Of a stretch of 10,174 nucleotides of DNA, positions 1-6,730 are shown one piece after another. The notes under the pieces are model-generated. The model saw nothing but the letters and a program-made list of their open reading frames with translations, was not told the origin of the DNA and ran no database searches. Source of the DNA: Euperipatoides rowelli (taxonomy: Eukaryota > Onychophora > Udeonychophora > Euonychophora > Peripatopsidae); the NCBI GenBank assembly GCA_003024985.2, contig PXIH01S0013494.1, one strand, 5' to 3'. The position numbers and the translations under genes are program-made. The stretch's first letter is position 1, and every line of letters begins with the position of its first letter.

Positions 1-601
1 CCTAACCTTCATCCCAACAATGACTCTAACTCCTACTAGGTAATAAATAACTATGCTCCAACCCAAATGATAATCAACAGTTCTAACCCCTCCAGGATTT
101 TTTTAAAGCAGGCTCCAAGTAAATGAAAGCAGGCAGGTTATTTGCTGGTGAAAATCATTTCAATTTATATTATCATCATCACAATTGTAAGTAATAATAA
201 AGAAATAAGATTAAATAAATTTGTAGATTGTCAAAGAGAAAAAGAAATTTCAAAAATATTTAATCATATCAGAAGGAGGTCAGTGCGAGCTTGCACACTT
301 TTGGGGAAAACACTGTTATTAATAGACTATTAATAGGCAGAATGATTGTGATGAAAATAAATTGTTGAAATTTTGATTTGGCAGTATGATCAATAGGTAT
401 TTTCTCCTGAGAGGAGATGGCGGACTCACAGTTGAGAGTAGTTTAAAATGAATGAATTGTTCTATGAACACAACACTATATTTTTCAAATATTAGTTCTC
501 CTTGGAATGACTGAGTGCTTTATTTATAAATTCACTATAAAAAAGAAGAAAAATTAAACCTTTTCTTGATAAAATAAAAAAAATTACTTGCCTATTTCTA
601 T
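1..601. other. Non-coding AT-rich DNA, no gene recognised
   Basis: Nothing here resembles a known protein or RNA gene. The first 100 bases are rich in short CCTAAC/TCTAACTCC-like words but are not a regular telomeric array. The longest open frame (142-333, plus strand) is low in complexity, lysine/isoleucine rich and has no recognisable domain, so I treat it as chance. A small inverted repeat (TCTCCT, loop GAG, AGGAGA) lies at 403-417. Confidence 0.6.
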
Positions 602-640
602 TTCAACAAGGAAGCTACTGTTTCTAGCTTCCTTGTTGAA
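602..640. repeat. Perfect hairpin, 16-bp stem with 7-nt loop
   Basis: The left arm at 602-617 (TTCAACAAGGAAGCTA) is exactly reverse-complementary to the right arm at 625-640, with loop CTGTTTC. No TE ends or coding frame surround it. A second perfect hairpin with the same loop length lies at 1492-1548. It may be a fold-back template-switch product; a regulatory role is not shown. Confidence 0.85.
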
Positions 641-837
641 TGGCTATTTTTAATTATTAAGTAGATTCCATCTTATTGTTAATAATTTCGTCCAACAAAC
701 TTTTAGGCTAAAAAACCAGGCTAACATTTCATATTAAATATGCTGACTGTTACAATTAAAAATTTTGCAAAGTCTAATCATCAATAATGATGTTCCTCCA
801 GACCCACTATCATTAAATAAATGAATTTTTAAATATT

Positions 838-986
838 TACAAATAAATAAAATAAAAAAAACAACATATAGAATTCAAAATAGCTATACAAGATACAATA
901 ACCATTCACACAAACTCAGTACAAATGTGCTCACCACCATACACACTAAAAAAAATACAGGTACAATAAAAATAGTGACAAACACA
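838..986 (-). other. LINE 3' untranslated region and A/T-rich tail
   Basis: This stretch follows the stop of the pol C-terminal frame on the minus strand. It is T-rich and ends in irregular TTTA/ATTT repeats (plus-strand AAATAAATAAAATAAA at about 841-857), as expected for a LINE that terminates in a short microsatellite-like tail. The exact 3' boundary is uncertain by tens of bases. Confidence 0.5.
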
Positions 987-1420
987 TCAAGAAAACTCTA
1001 TAGACCTTAAATGATCAAAGTATGATCTTCCAAAAGACATAAATGATGCTGAGTTTCTAATTTTCAAAGGGATTTCATTCCACAATTTAGGACCTATATT
1101 AAAAAAAGATTTATGTCCCAAACTAGACTTTACTAGGTTAGTCTTCAGATTTCCTCCTGTCTTTGAACGTGTACAATGGTTATGATCAATCATATTTTTT
1201 TCAAAAATCAAACTCAATTTACTGGGGGCTTGACGGTTCTTGCACTTCCAAAGAAAAGTACCAAGATGAAGATTTCTTTTAGTTGAGAGTGATACCCAGC
1301 CCAATATATATTTAACAATGGAAGCACTATGTAAAACTTTACCAAAAACAATGGCACACATGCCACACAATTTGCTACCATTTGTAAGCTATTATGCAAT
1401 TCATTGCTGCAGTTGAGCAA
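987..1420 (-). pseudogene. LINE pol C-terminal region fragment
   Basis: The open part (987-1370) encodes 127 residues. It has the pattern seen at the end of animal LINE polyproteins: a Leu-rich LSTKRNLHLGTFLWKC block, an APSKLSLIF block, HNHCTRSK, GHKSFFNIGPKLWNEIP and a terminal IRNSASFMSFGRSYFDHL block. These correspond to the family's usual LxxRRxLxxLxxxxK, APxYL, TRS, and KSFxxxGxxLWNxLPxxIR signatures. The ATG at 1370 is not a natural start; it is simply the first Met after a frame break. Traces of the preceding segment (SNELHNSLQM) appear in another frame at 1380-1420. This region follows the RT in the intact element, and the fragment is non-functional alone. Confidence 0.85.
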
Positions 1421-1491
1421 CACAATGTCACACTAGTTCAATAAAGAGGAAATCAGAGAATCGTAAATTAATAGGAGTTTTTTTGTGTGAC

Positions 1492-1548
1492 AATGACCAC
1501 GTAAACTGTATTGCTAGTTTTATTAGCAATACAGTTTACGTGGTCATT
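1492..1548. repeat. Perfect hairpin, 25-bp stem with 7-nt loop, inside the LINE
   Basis: Arms 1492-1516 and 1524-1548 are exact reverse complements (the left arm begins AATGACCACGTAAACTG) separated by GTTTTAT. On the minus strand the right arm reads as LINE coding sequence (SWNDHVNCIAN), which fits directly after the upstream LGLIID motif. The left arm is therefore an inverted copy of that coding piece and has replaced whatever normally follows. The lack of any mismatch suggests the event is more recent than the general decay of the copy. Confidence 0.92.
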
Positions 1549-1554
1549 CCAGCT

Positions 1555-1790
1555 TCAAGTATTATCAATTATTAAGCCAAGAAGTTTGATACTATTTTCA
1601 GATTTGATTACCACATTTATAAACAATGAAAAATTTTCAGCTCCATTTTTTGACATTAGCTTCTTATTACCCAAAACCATACAACAGGTTTTCCCACTAT
1701 TGAACAGAAGGCCCTTCCTTGCCAAAACACTGGTAAGAATCTCCAAATCCTTTCTAGATTTGATTTAACATCAAGATCAGTTCCACTAGA
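1555..1790 (-). pseudogene. LINE RT thumb-region fragment
   Basis: The minus-strand frame 1555-1746 encodes EILTSVLARKGLLFNSGKT followed by CCMVLG and later SIKLLGLIIDNT. This matches the segment after the RT catalytic YxDD box in LINEs: an Asn-x-x-Lys-Thr motif followed by the hydrophobic FLGxxID motif. Preceding residues (SSGTDLDVKSNL) continue from the motif C frame at about 1765-1795, so a frameshift lies between about 1747 and 1785. An in-frame stop follows IIDNT at about 1552-1554, just before the hairpin. It is a dead fragment of the pol gene. Confidence 0.82.
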
Positions 1791-1796
1791 GTATAT

Positions 1797-2134
1797 TACA
1801 ATAATATTGTCAGCATACATTAAAATTTTGCACCTTTTTATGTACTGTAGTTAGCTAAACTGTTTATTAGTATAATGAAAAGCACAGGACCCAAAACTGA
1901 GCCTTGCGAAACACCTTGTCTTAAATGAAGAAATTCCTTTTTGTGTCTTAACTGCTTGAGATCTCCATTTAAATAATTTGTAAACCAAATTAACACAGTT
2001 TTAGAAAGATTTAGTGGTATAAGATGAGACATTAAAATTTCATGGGGGATACAATCGAAGGCCTTAGTAAGATCTAAAGTTGCCATCACAATATAATTAC
2101 CAGATGCNATCAATGGATACGATTCACCTGTCAA
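1797..2134 (-). pseudogene. LINE reverse transcriptase catalytic core, inactivated
   Basis: RTs of this class copy element RNA at a nicked chromosomal target. The minus-strand frame 1838-2134 shows motif A (LDLTKAFDCIPHEIL, catalytic Asp codon at 2072-2074) and motif B (RQGVSQGSVLGPVLF, about 1880-1921). The frame then stops at TAA (1838-1840). In another frame, after a one-step shift in an A-rich run, motif C appears as ILMYADNII with the box at 1806-1817. The canonical box is YxDD, so the second Asp is replaced by Asn. The ambiguous base at 2108 gives one undetermined residue near the start. The frameshift and the YADN substitution both indicate a non-functional enzyme. Confidence 0.9.
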
Positions 2135-2257
2135 ATTTAGTAAGCACGACTCAGTTGAATGAGGTTGACGAAAACCATCACAATATAATTACCAGATGCC
2201 ATCAATGGATACGATTCACCTGTCAAATTTAGTAAGTACGACTCAGTTGAACGAAAA
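2083..2257. repeat. Imperfect tandem duplication inside the RT coding region
   Basis: Copy 1 is 2083-2174 (92 bp) and copy 2 is 2175-2257 (83 bp). They are nearly identical except for a 9-bp block (TGAGGTTGA) present only in copy 1, the N at 2108, and one substitution (GCACGAC against GTACGAC). Copy 1 encodes FRQPHSTES on the minus strand; copy 2 encodes FRSTES, lacking exactly three codons. Because copy 1 is 92 bp, the duplication itself breaks the reading frame. It may be a real duplication or a mis-join of two related LINE copies. Confidence 0.9.
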
Positions 2258-3122
2258 CCAAATTGATCATCACTAAAATAAGAAGCCTGACCCAGGTGAT
2301 ATAACAACTGTTTTTAACAACTTTTTCCAGGATTATGCTAAAAAAAAGGGTAAATTGGAAATGGGCCAATAATTTTCATGGATCCATTCTGTTACCTTTC
2401 TTAAATACAGGAGTAATAATAGATTTTTTCCATAAATCAGGGATTAAGCCAGTCTTTAAAGACTGATTTAATAAATGGGTAATGTAATCCAATGTAACAG
2501 ATAAAGATGTTTTAATTGTCTTGACACTCAAGTCTTTGATACCCATAGCTGTATAATTTGAAGACTTGTTTATAAGTAATTTCGCTTCTTCGGGTAGAAT
2601 TTAAGAAAATTCCATTGGACTACCCCTAATGTTAGATTCCAAAGGAGTACAATTCTTTAATAAAATGCTACAGCTATCGTCAACTATACCAGCCAATTGT
2701 TGTTGAACATCCAAACTAACCCTTAAGAATATTTCATTAAAGATCTCACCTTCAATTTGAGAACTCAAGCTTTCCCTTTTCCTAGTAGTTGCTTTTGTAT
2801 CAACCCGTTGACCAACTACTTTCCAAATATCTTTAGAGCTTTTACAATGGACATCTAATTTAGCTTGAAAATATAGCCTTTTTTCTATTCCTATTTTATG
2901 GTTTAATAAATTTTTGATTACCTTATATTTGTTTCAAAACTCCTGGTTTCGTAAGTTTAAGGCTCTGAATCACGTAATCTCCATGTTTCTGATATCATTT
3001 AGAATTTCTTCATTAATCGATCCATGGATGTTTTTTAAATTTTTTATTATTTTTGACAATCAAAGGAGCAAAATTATCCAATGTATAGCGTACAAAGTCA
3101 TTAACACTACTTGTTATTCATA
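2258..3122 (-). pseudogene. LINE endonuclease-RT linker and RT N-terminal region
   Basis: The minus strand begins with NDFVRYTLDNFAPLIV and KKHPWID, then (after a frame change) INEEILNDIRN. This is the usual HAPL...PWxxxEI pattern that follows the endonuclease in animal LINEs. Next comes a linker including SSKDIWKVVGQ and an in-frame stop (2601-2603). It is followed by PEEAKLLINKSSNYTAMGIK and TGLIPDLWKKSIITPVFKKG (about 2387-2590), the classic start of the RT domain, where a new strand of RT folds around a basic FKKGxR motif. A further frameshift follows GNRMDP, after which ENYWPISNLP matches the NYRPISLLP block. The protein order is uninterrupted, so only small lesions separate the blocks. 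The plus-strand frame over 2914-3123 is a shadow. Confidence 0.85.
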
Positions 3123-3376
3123 GATGACAATCTGATATGAGTTATCTTGTAAATGAGAGCTTTGTTAACACTGCTGTTCTGTTCGTTTCTACTATACAGA
3201 TGTTCAGTTTGGGTCCATATGACCCATATCATAAAATTATGCTTTTCATTAATATTAAATCAAAGGGTTGTTCTCTAAACTTTTATTGGGTTAAAAAAAT
3301 ATATTCTTCTTTATAAAAACAAAATTTAAAAAAAAAATAATAATTTGGAAAAATTGTTCATTAGGCCTATAGGTAT

Positions 3377-3652
3377 TTAGTCATTTGTGCAATTTAGGCA
3401 GTAAGATATAACATGAGATTTACAAATATGTTTGTTGCCCTTGGTACATGATATGGTTGTTTTATTATAATTTTTTGATGGACAAAATTTGATCTGGCTA
3501 CGTTTAACTGCTCCAACACTCTCCACAGAGGTTCCTGATTGAGGATCGGGAGTATTTGAATGTATATTCTTCACAAATTTGCATGAATCTTCTGTCCATG
3601 GCATATATTGTCTAGAGGAAATATGGTGCTTAATGAGTGTTTTTTCAAGCTC
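3377..3652 (-). pseudogene. piggyBac-like transposase C-terminal fragment
   Basis: The frame is open from just below a TAA at 3653-3655 to the stop at 3377. It begins ELEKTLIKHHISSRQYMPW, resembling the L-G-x-x-L-(V/I)-x-P-H-(I)-x-x-R segment before the piggyBac C-terminus. It ends with a Cys/His-rich tail (FCPSKNY, ISCTKGNKHICKSHVISYCLNC) that matches the C-terminal zinc-binding domain of the family, with spaced CxxC and CxxxH ligands. In active relatives this domain binds the transposon ends. The Met at 3604 is not a real start. No catalytic Asp residues are present, so it cannot act as a transposase. Confidence 0.78.
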
Positions 3653-3702
3653 TTAGAAAAATATTCTTCTTTTGTTAAGTTACTCAACATTCCAGTTAGT
3701 GT

Positions 3703-3945
3703 TTATGGAAGTCGACAGGACAAAGTCATTGTATGCAGATAAGTCGATGATTTATAGTTGTAGCAACAAGCTAATCTAAAGTGATCCTCATTGTTGGAAT
3801 CATCAGCTTCACTGTCATCAATTGTATAATTTTCTTCAGACACACCAATATCAGATGCTTCCACAAACATTTGAATCTCAGACTTAGTAAAGGTTTCGAT
3901 TAGCCATAGTGGATATTGATTGTCCATTACACAGATCAATCTCAA
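3703..3945 (-). pseudogene. Acidic N-terminal fragment of a piggyBac-like transposase (probable)
   Basis: This 80-residue frame contains a likely original start at its second Met (MDNQYPLWLIETFTKSEIQM), then an acidic run (SEENYTIDDSEADDSNNEDHF). piggyBac-family transposases typically open with a short helical segment followed by a disordered Asp/Glu/Ser-rich stretch. After DHFRLACCYNYK the sequence loses any resemblance and stops at 3703, about 50 bases before the C-terminal fragment begins. The deleted DDE/D core should have lain at this junction. The identification rests on position and composition more than on a diagnostic motif. Confidence 0.5.
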
Positions 3946-4055
3946 ACTGAATAGGACTCACTCAAAACTGTGCATTTATAGCCAAAAGGGATTAACAAGT
4001 TCAGACCTGCAGAGTCACTACAAACCATCACTTTATAAACAAAAGGGAGAAACAA

Positions 4056-4136
4056 GAACATACTTGCACAAACTTGCAAAGCAGAAACTTACAATTCAGC
4101 AGAAACATGCAGTTCAACATATGGACTGGTTCAAAC
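4056..4136. repeat. Short degenerate repeats within the piggyBac-like remnant
   Basis: Three related words follow each other: AAACTTGCAAAGCAG, AAACTTACAATTCAGCAG and AAACATGCAGTTCAAC, with a further CAAACTTG at about 4131. They look like a decayed tandem array of 15-18 bp units between the acidic fragment and the right end, similar to the subterminal repeats many DNA transposons carry for transposase binding. No protein frame here is convincing. Confidence 0.4.
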
Positions 4137-4312
4137 TTGTATAATTGTGTGAATATATATGAAATACTGGCATAATCAAATTTAACATAATAAACTAACA
4201 TTGTATTCATAATTAGGAAAATTTTTATTGCTGAACTGTGATTTTTAACATATATAGTCACTCACTGATACAATATTCATGTCGTGTAATATTGACCCGA
4301 ACAGTACATTAA

Positions 4313-5158
4313 TACTAAACACTCATAACTTGTAAAAATGAAACATTAAAAATATATATATTTTTTATCATACTAACTATTTGCCATAAAAAGTAAATGT
4401 CATACAATATGAAATCATACTTACATAAATAATGAACCGACACTAAAATGAATTTAGTTTTGGATCAAATAGACTTGACCAGAACAACAGGATTAAGAGC
4501 ATATTCATAACACATTGATGTGGTAATAGATTGAAAAATAAGTCATAAAACCGTATATAAAAAACTTTCAGTTTAGAAACTTCCTAACTCGATTGTCATC
4601 AGGGACAAAGCCACACAATAACACTGACAGTCAGCATGTTAATATTAAATCTAAAGTTACATTTAGGCTTTAAGTAATTGGTCATTGTCTTATGTGATAA
4701 TTAAATACCGATCTGTATTTTTTCACATAAATCTATTTCAATGTTTCATGTTTAGCCTGATAATTCAATAAAACCCTTCAAATTAATTATTCTTACAGTT
4801 CATATTTGTAAAGTCTTATTGTTTTGACTCTTTACTACATTGAGAATCACCATATCAATACGCTGTTATTATTCCTATCATATAGACAATAATTATTGTC
4901 GTTTCACACCCCTAGTACAGTCAAGTCTGAAAAGTACCGCACTAAATTCTAACCCAGTTAGATCCAGATGTGGGAGCTAAATAACTGATTCTTCATCAGA
5001 ATATTGTCAAATAATATTACATTTTATCTTAAATTGCAACTGTGAAATTATATTGGCATGTGTTTAATTATTGACATGAAAAAATATTTTCTTGTATTCA
5101 GTATATAATTAAAGAAAGAAATATACAGGATTTGGTTACTGTGATTTCACATTGTATT
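4313..5158. other. Non-coding AT-rich DNA between the TE remnant and the zinc-finger gene
   Basis: I see no coding frame, RNA gene or repeat family that I recognise here. On the minus strand this is downstream of the zinc-finger gene and may include distal 3' untranslated sequence. A CACCCCTAGTAC word at 4909-4920 resembles the ACCCCTAGT word at 9670-9678, but this is too short to define a repeat. Confidence 0.5.
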
Positions 5159-5200
5159 GCTTCTGCATGTAAAATCATAGCTTCTGCATGTTAAATCGTA
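5159..5200. repeat. Two tandem 21-bp units
   Basis: Units 5159-5179 and 5180-5200 both read GCTTCTGCATGT(A/T)AAATC(A/G)TA, differing at two positions. They lie just downstream of the minus-strand zinc-finger gene. They are probably a local slippage duplication with no evident function. Confidence 0.8.
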
Positions 5201-5230
5201 TTTTTCCTCTGTGAAAACACTTGAGAATTT

Positions 5231-5236
5231 TTTAAT
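5231..5236 (-). terminator. Possible ATTAAA polyadenylation signal
   Basis: On the minus strand ATTAAA occurs 24 bases after the zinc-finger stop codon (TAA, 5261-5263); another copy is at 5063-5068. In such AT-rich DNA these hexamers are expected by chance. No cleavage site can be assigned. Confidence 0.2.
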
Positions 5237-5260
5237 TTTTTTAGCCTATTTAAAACCCAG

Positions 5261-6451
5261 TTACATCACACTATTTTTTCTCTTATGTGTGCGCTTGTGC
5301 CTGCTAAGGGTACTACTAGAAGCCGTTTTATATTTACATTTGTTACAATGGAGTGGCTTTTGGCCTGTATGCATCATTATATGGTTACGTAAGGTAGACT
5401 TATAGTTCGATTTATAGCTGCATCTATTACAGTGAAACGGCTTCTCCCCTCTATGGCGTAATTCATGATATATCAAACTTCTTTTGTGAATAGTTTTAAA
5501 ATCACAGGTAATGCAATGAAAAGGTTTTTCTCCTGTGTGTTTCATTTCATGTATGATTAAATTACATTTGTTGACGGTTTGAAAATCACAGTTATCGCAA
5601 CAGTACGGTTTGGTTTCACTGTGTGACAATTCATGTGAACTCAAGTGTTTCTTGTAAGCAGTTTTATACCTACATGTCTTGCAGTGAAACGGTTTTTTAC
5701 CTTTATGTTTTAATTTATGCTTTCTCAAGTAAATATTTGAGGTCGTTTTATAATCACAGATATTGCAACGGTACGGTTTCAGTCCTGCATGAGTCATTTC
5801 GTGACTTGTTAAAAGTCTTTTCTCAATAGATTTGTAATCGCAGATACGGCAATGAAACGGTTTATCGTCTGTGTGTAAAAATTTATGCATGGTCAAACTT
5901 GTTTTGTGTATAGTTTTGAAGTCACAAATATTGCAACTGAATGGTTTTTGTCCGGTATGAATCATTACATGTTTCCTTAAATAGTTTTCATATCCGGTTT
6001 TATAATCGCAGATATGACAATGAAACGGTTTTCCTCCGGTGTGAATCATTATATGTCTTTTCAAACTGTAATTATCAGCGGTTTTGTAATCGCAGGTATT
6101 ACATTGGAATGGTTTTATTCCTGTATGTAGGGCTTCGTGCTTGCTTAGGTAATACTTTCTGCTAGTTCTGAAACTACAAGTAGAACAATGATATGGCTTT
6201 TCACCCGTATGTTTTCTTGCATGTATAATAAGGGCACTTTTGCTAACTGTTTTAAACTCACAAGAATCACATGGCAATGGTTTCTTTTTAGAATGTTTCA
6301 TTTTGTGTGTGATTAAGTTTCCTTTATGATAAGTTTTATAACTGCAGGTAACACAATGAAATTGTTTTCCTCTGGTATGTCTCTTTACATGATTCGTTAA
6401 ATAGTTTTTACGAGTGGTTTTATAGCTGCAGGTATCGCAGGAAAATTGCAT
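5261..6451 (-). CDS. C2H2 zinc-finger protein with 14 tandem fingers
   Basis: The 396-residue frame is made almost wholly of 14 fingers, each exactly 28 residues with pattern C-x2-C-x12-H-x3-H. First cysteines lie at about residues 5, 33, 61 and so on to 369, and every zinc ligand is present. Inter-finger linkers are TGEKP or variants (TGQKP, TGGKP, TGIKP, TDDKP). Most fingers carry Y/F-K-T after the second Cys. Proteins of this kind are nuclear and bind DNA, usually as transcription regulators, each finger reading about three bases. There is no KRAB, BTB, SCAN or ZAD domain in view, so partners cannot be inferred. It ends RKNSVM. The Met at 6451 lies in what looks like a linker (HCKTMQFSC), so the true start may be upstream, where a frameshifted finger occurs. 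Intact ligands in all 14 fingers argue for selection on protein function. The orthologue is unknown. Confidence 0.93.
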   Translation of the reverse strand: MQFSCDTCSYKTTRKNYLTNHVKRHTRGKQFHCVTCSYKTYHKGNLITHKMKHSKKKPLPCDSCEFKTVSKSALIIHARKHTGEKPYHCSTCSFRTSRKYYLSKHEALHTGIKPFQCNTCDYKTADNYSLKRHIMIHTGGKPFHCHICDYKTGYENYLRKHVMIHTGQKPFSCNICDFKTIHKTSLTMHKFLHTDDKPFHCRICDYKSIEKRLLTSHEMTHAGLKPYRCNICDYKTTSNIYLRKHKLKHKGKKPFHCKTCRYKTAYKKHLSSHELSHSETKPYCCDNCDFQTVNKCNLIIHEMKHTGEKPFHCITCDFKTIHKRSLIYHELRHRGEKPFHCNRCSYKSNYKSTLRNHIMMHTGQKPLHCNKCKYKTASSSTLSRHKRTHKRKNSVM

Positions 6452-6546
6452 CGTCTTGCAGTGGGTCTTTTCATGCCTGATTAGGCCTCTTTTATTGTCT
6501 CAAAATCACATGATTTACATCGAAATAGACTTGGTGTATGCTCCAT
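6452..6546 (-). pseudogene. Broken additional leading finger with alternative start codon
   Basis: An ATG at 6544-6546 opens MEHTPSLFRCKSCDFETIK and then stops at TAA (6481-6483). In the frame of the main gene, codons 6452-6493 encode KRGLIRHEKTHCKT and run directly into MQFSCDTC. Together they form one C2H2 finger (CKSC ... HEKTH) split by a frame change. Counting the fixed 28-residue register, about four bases are missing near 6494. Either the gene lost its first finger and now starts at 6451, or this allele is damaged, or the assembly has an indel. An upstream TAA precedes the ATG at 6544-6546 in its frame. Confidence 0.75.
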
Positions 6547-6706
6547 TTTATTTCTAATTTAGGGGTTCATTGGCTAGCCGTTTTTTATATTTTTGTACAT
6601 TTCTTAATTCCATTTTTAAAAATGAAACAAAACATGTTAATAACCACAGCTGTCCTAATTTTGAATTTGTAGTCCATCTTAAGTTGTCTTGTTACACCAT
6701 GAAAAT

Positions 6707-6730
6707 CTGAAAAAATAAAAAATAAAGTTA
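6707..6730 (-). promoter_or_regulatory. Candidate 3' splice site upstream of the zinc-finger exon
   Basis: Reading the minus strand, a T-rich tract ending TTATTTTTTATTTTTTCAG (AG at 6707-6708) is followed by ATTTTCATGGTG. This is a strong match to an animal intron acceptor: polypyrimidine tract plus CAG. If used, the last exon would run from 6706 through the 5' leader to the zinc-finger stop. Short upstream ATGs would occur in that leader. AT-rich genomes create such matches by chance, so this stays tentative. Confidence 0.4.

Larger units (their letters stand above)
838..3122 (-). mobile_element. Degenerate, 5'-truncated non-LTR retrotransposon (LINE)
   Basis: Read on the minus strand, the region gives, in the correct order, the linker after the endonuclease, reverse transcriptase (RT) blocks, the RT thumb region, and the conserved pol C-terminal region of animal LINEs. 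The best fit is the broad Jockey/CR1/L2 grouping, and the exact clade cannot be set by eye. At least four frame changes and an in-frame stop (TAA at 2601-2603) break the frame, so this is a dead copy. No apurinic-type endonuclease is recognisable above 3122, which fits ordinary 5' truncation. The 3' end fades into a TTTA-like tail at about 838-870. The piggyBac-like element starts about 40 bases beyond the 5' break. No target-site duplication was identified. Confidence 0.88.
3165..4312 (-). mobile_element. Internally deleted piggyBac-like DNA transposon (probable)
   Basis: TTAA occurs at both proposed ends (3165-3168 and 4309-4312), as expected for piggyBac elements, which insert into and duplicate TTAA. 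Just inside, the left end reads CACTGCTGTTCTGTTC and the right end, inverted, reads TGTACTGTTCGGGTCAATAT; both share CTGTTC, so the inverted repeats are weak. A GGGTCCATATGACCC near-palindrome sits at 3211-3225 and GGGTCAATAT at the other end; such GGGTC/GACCC words are common in piggyBac-like termini. Between them lie an acidic N-terminal fragment and a Cys-rich C-terminal fragment in correct order on the minus strand. The whole DDD catalytic centre is missing. At 1,148 bp it is about half or less of a full element. Confidence 0.65.

Noticed and set aside
1-35. CCTAACC-like words suggesting telomere repeats
   Set aside because: Not periodic and not the arthropod TTAGG array.
142-333. 63-residue plus-strand open frame
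   Set aside because: Low-complexity Lys/Ile-rich translation of AT-rich DNA with no domain or context.
2450-2465. 16-bp palindrome CAGTCTTTAAAGACTG
   Set aside because: It is explained by LINE coding sequence (QSLKT) and lacks any other supporting structure.
2914-3123. Plus-strand open frame opposite the LINE linker
   Set aside because: The minus strand carries recognisable LINE motifs, so this is an antisense shadow.
4028-4261. Minus-strand 77-residue frame upstream of the acidic fragment
   Set aside because: No resemblance to piggyBac proteins or any domain; it covers degenerate short repeats.
5211-6165. Several plus-strand open frames over the zinc-finger gene
   Set aside because: They are antisense shadows of the 84-bp finger periodicity; the minus-strand protein has all zinc ligands intact.
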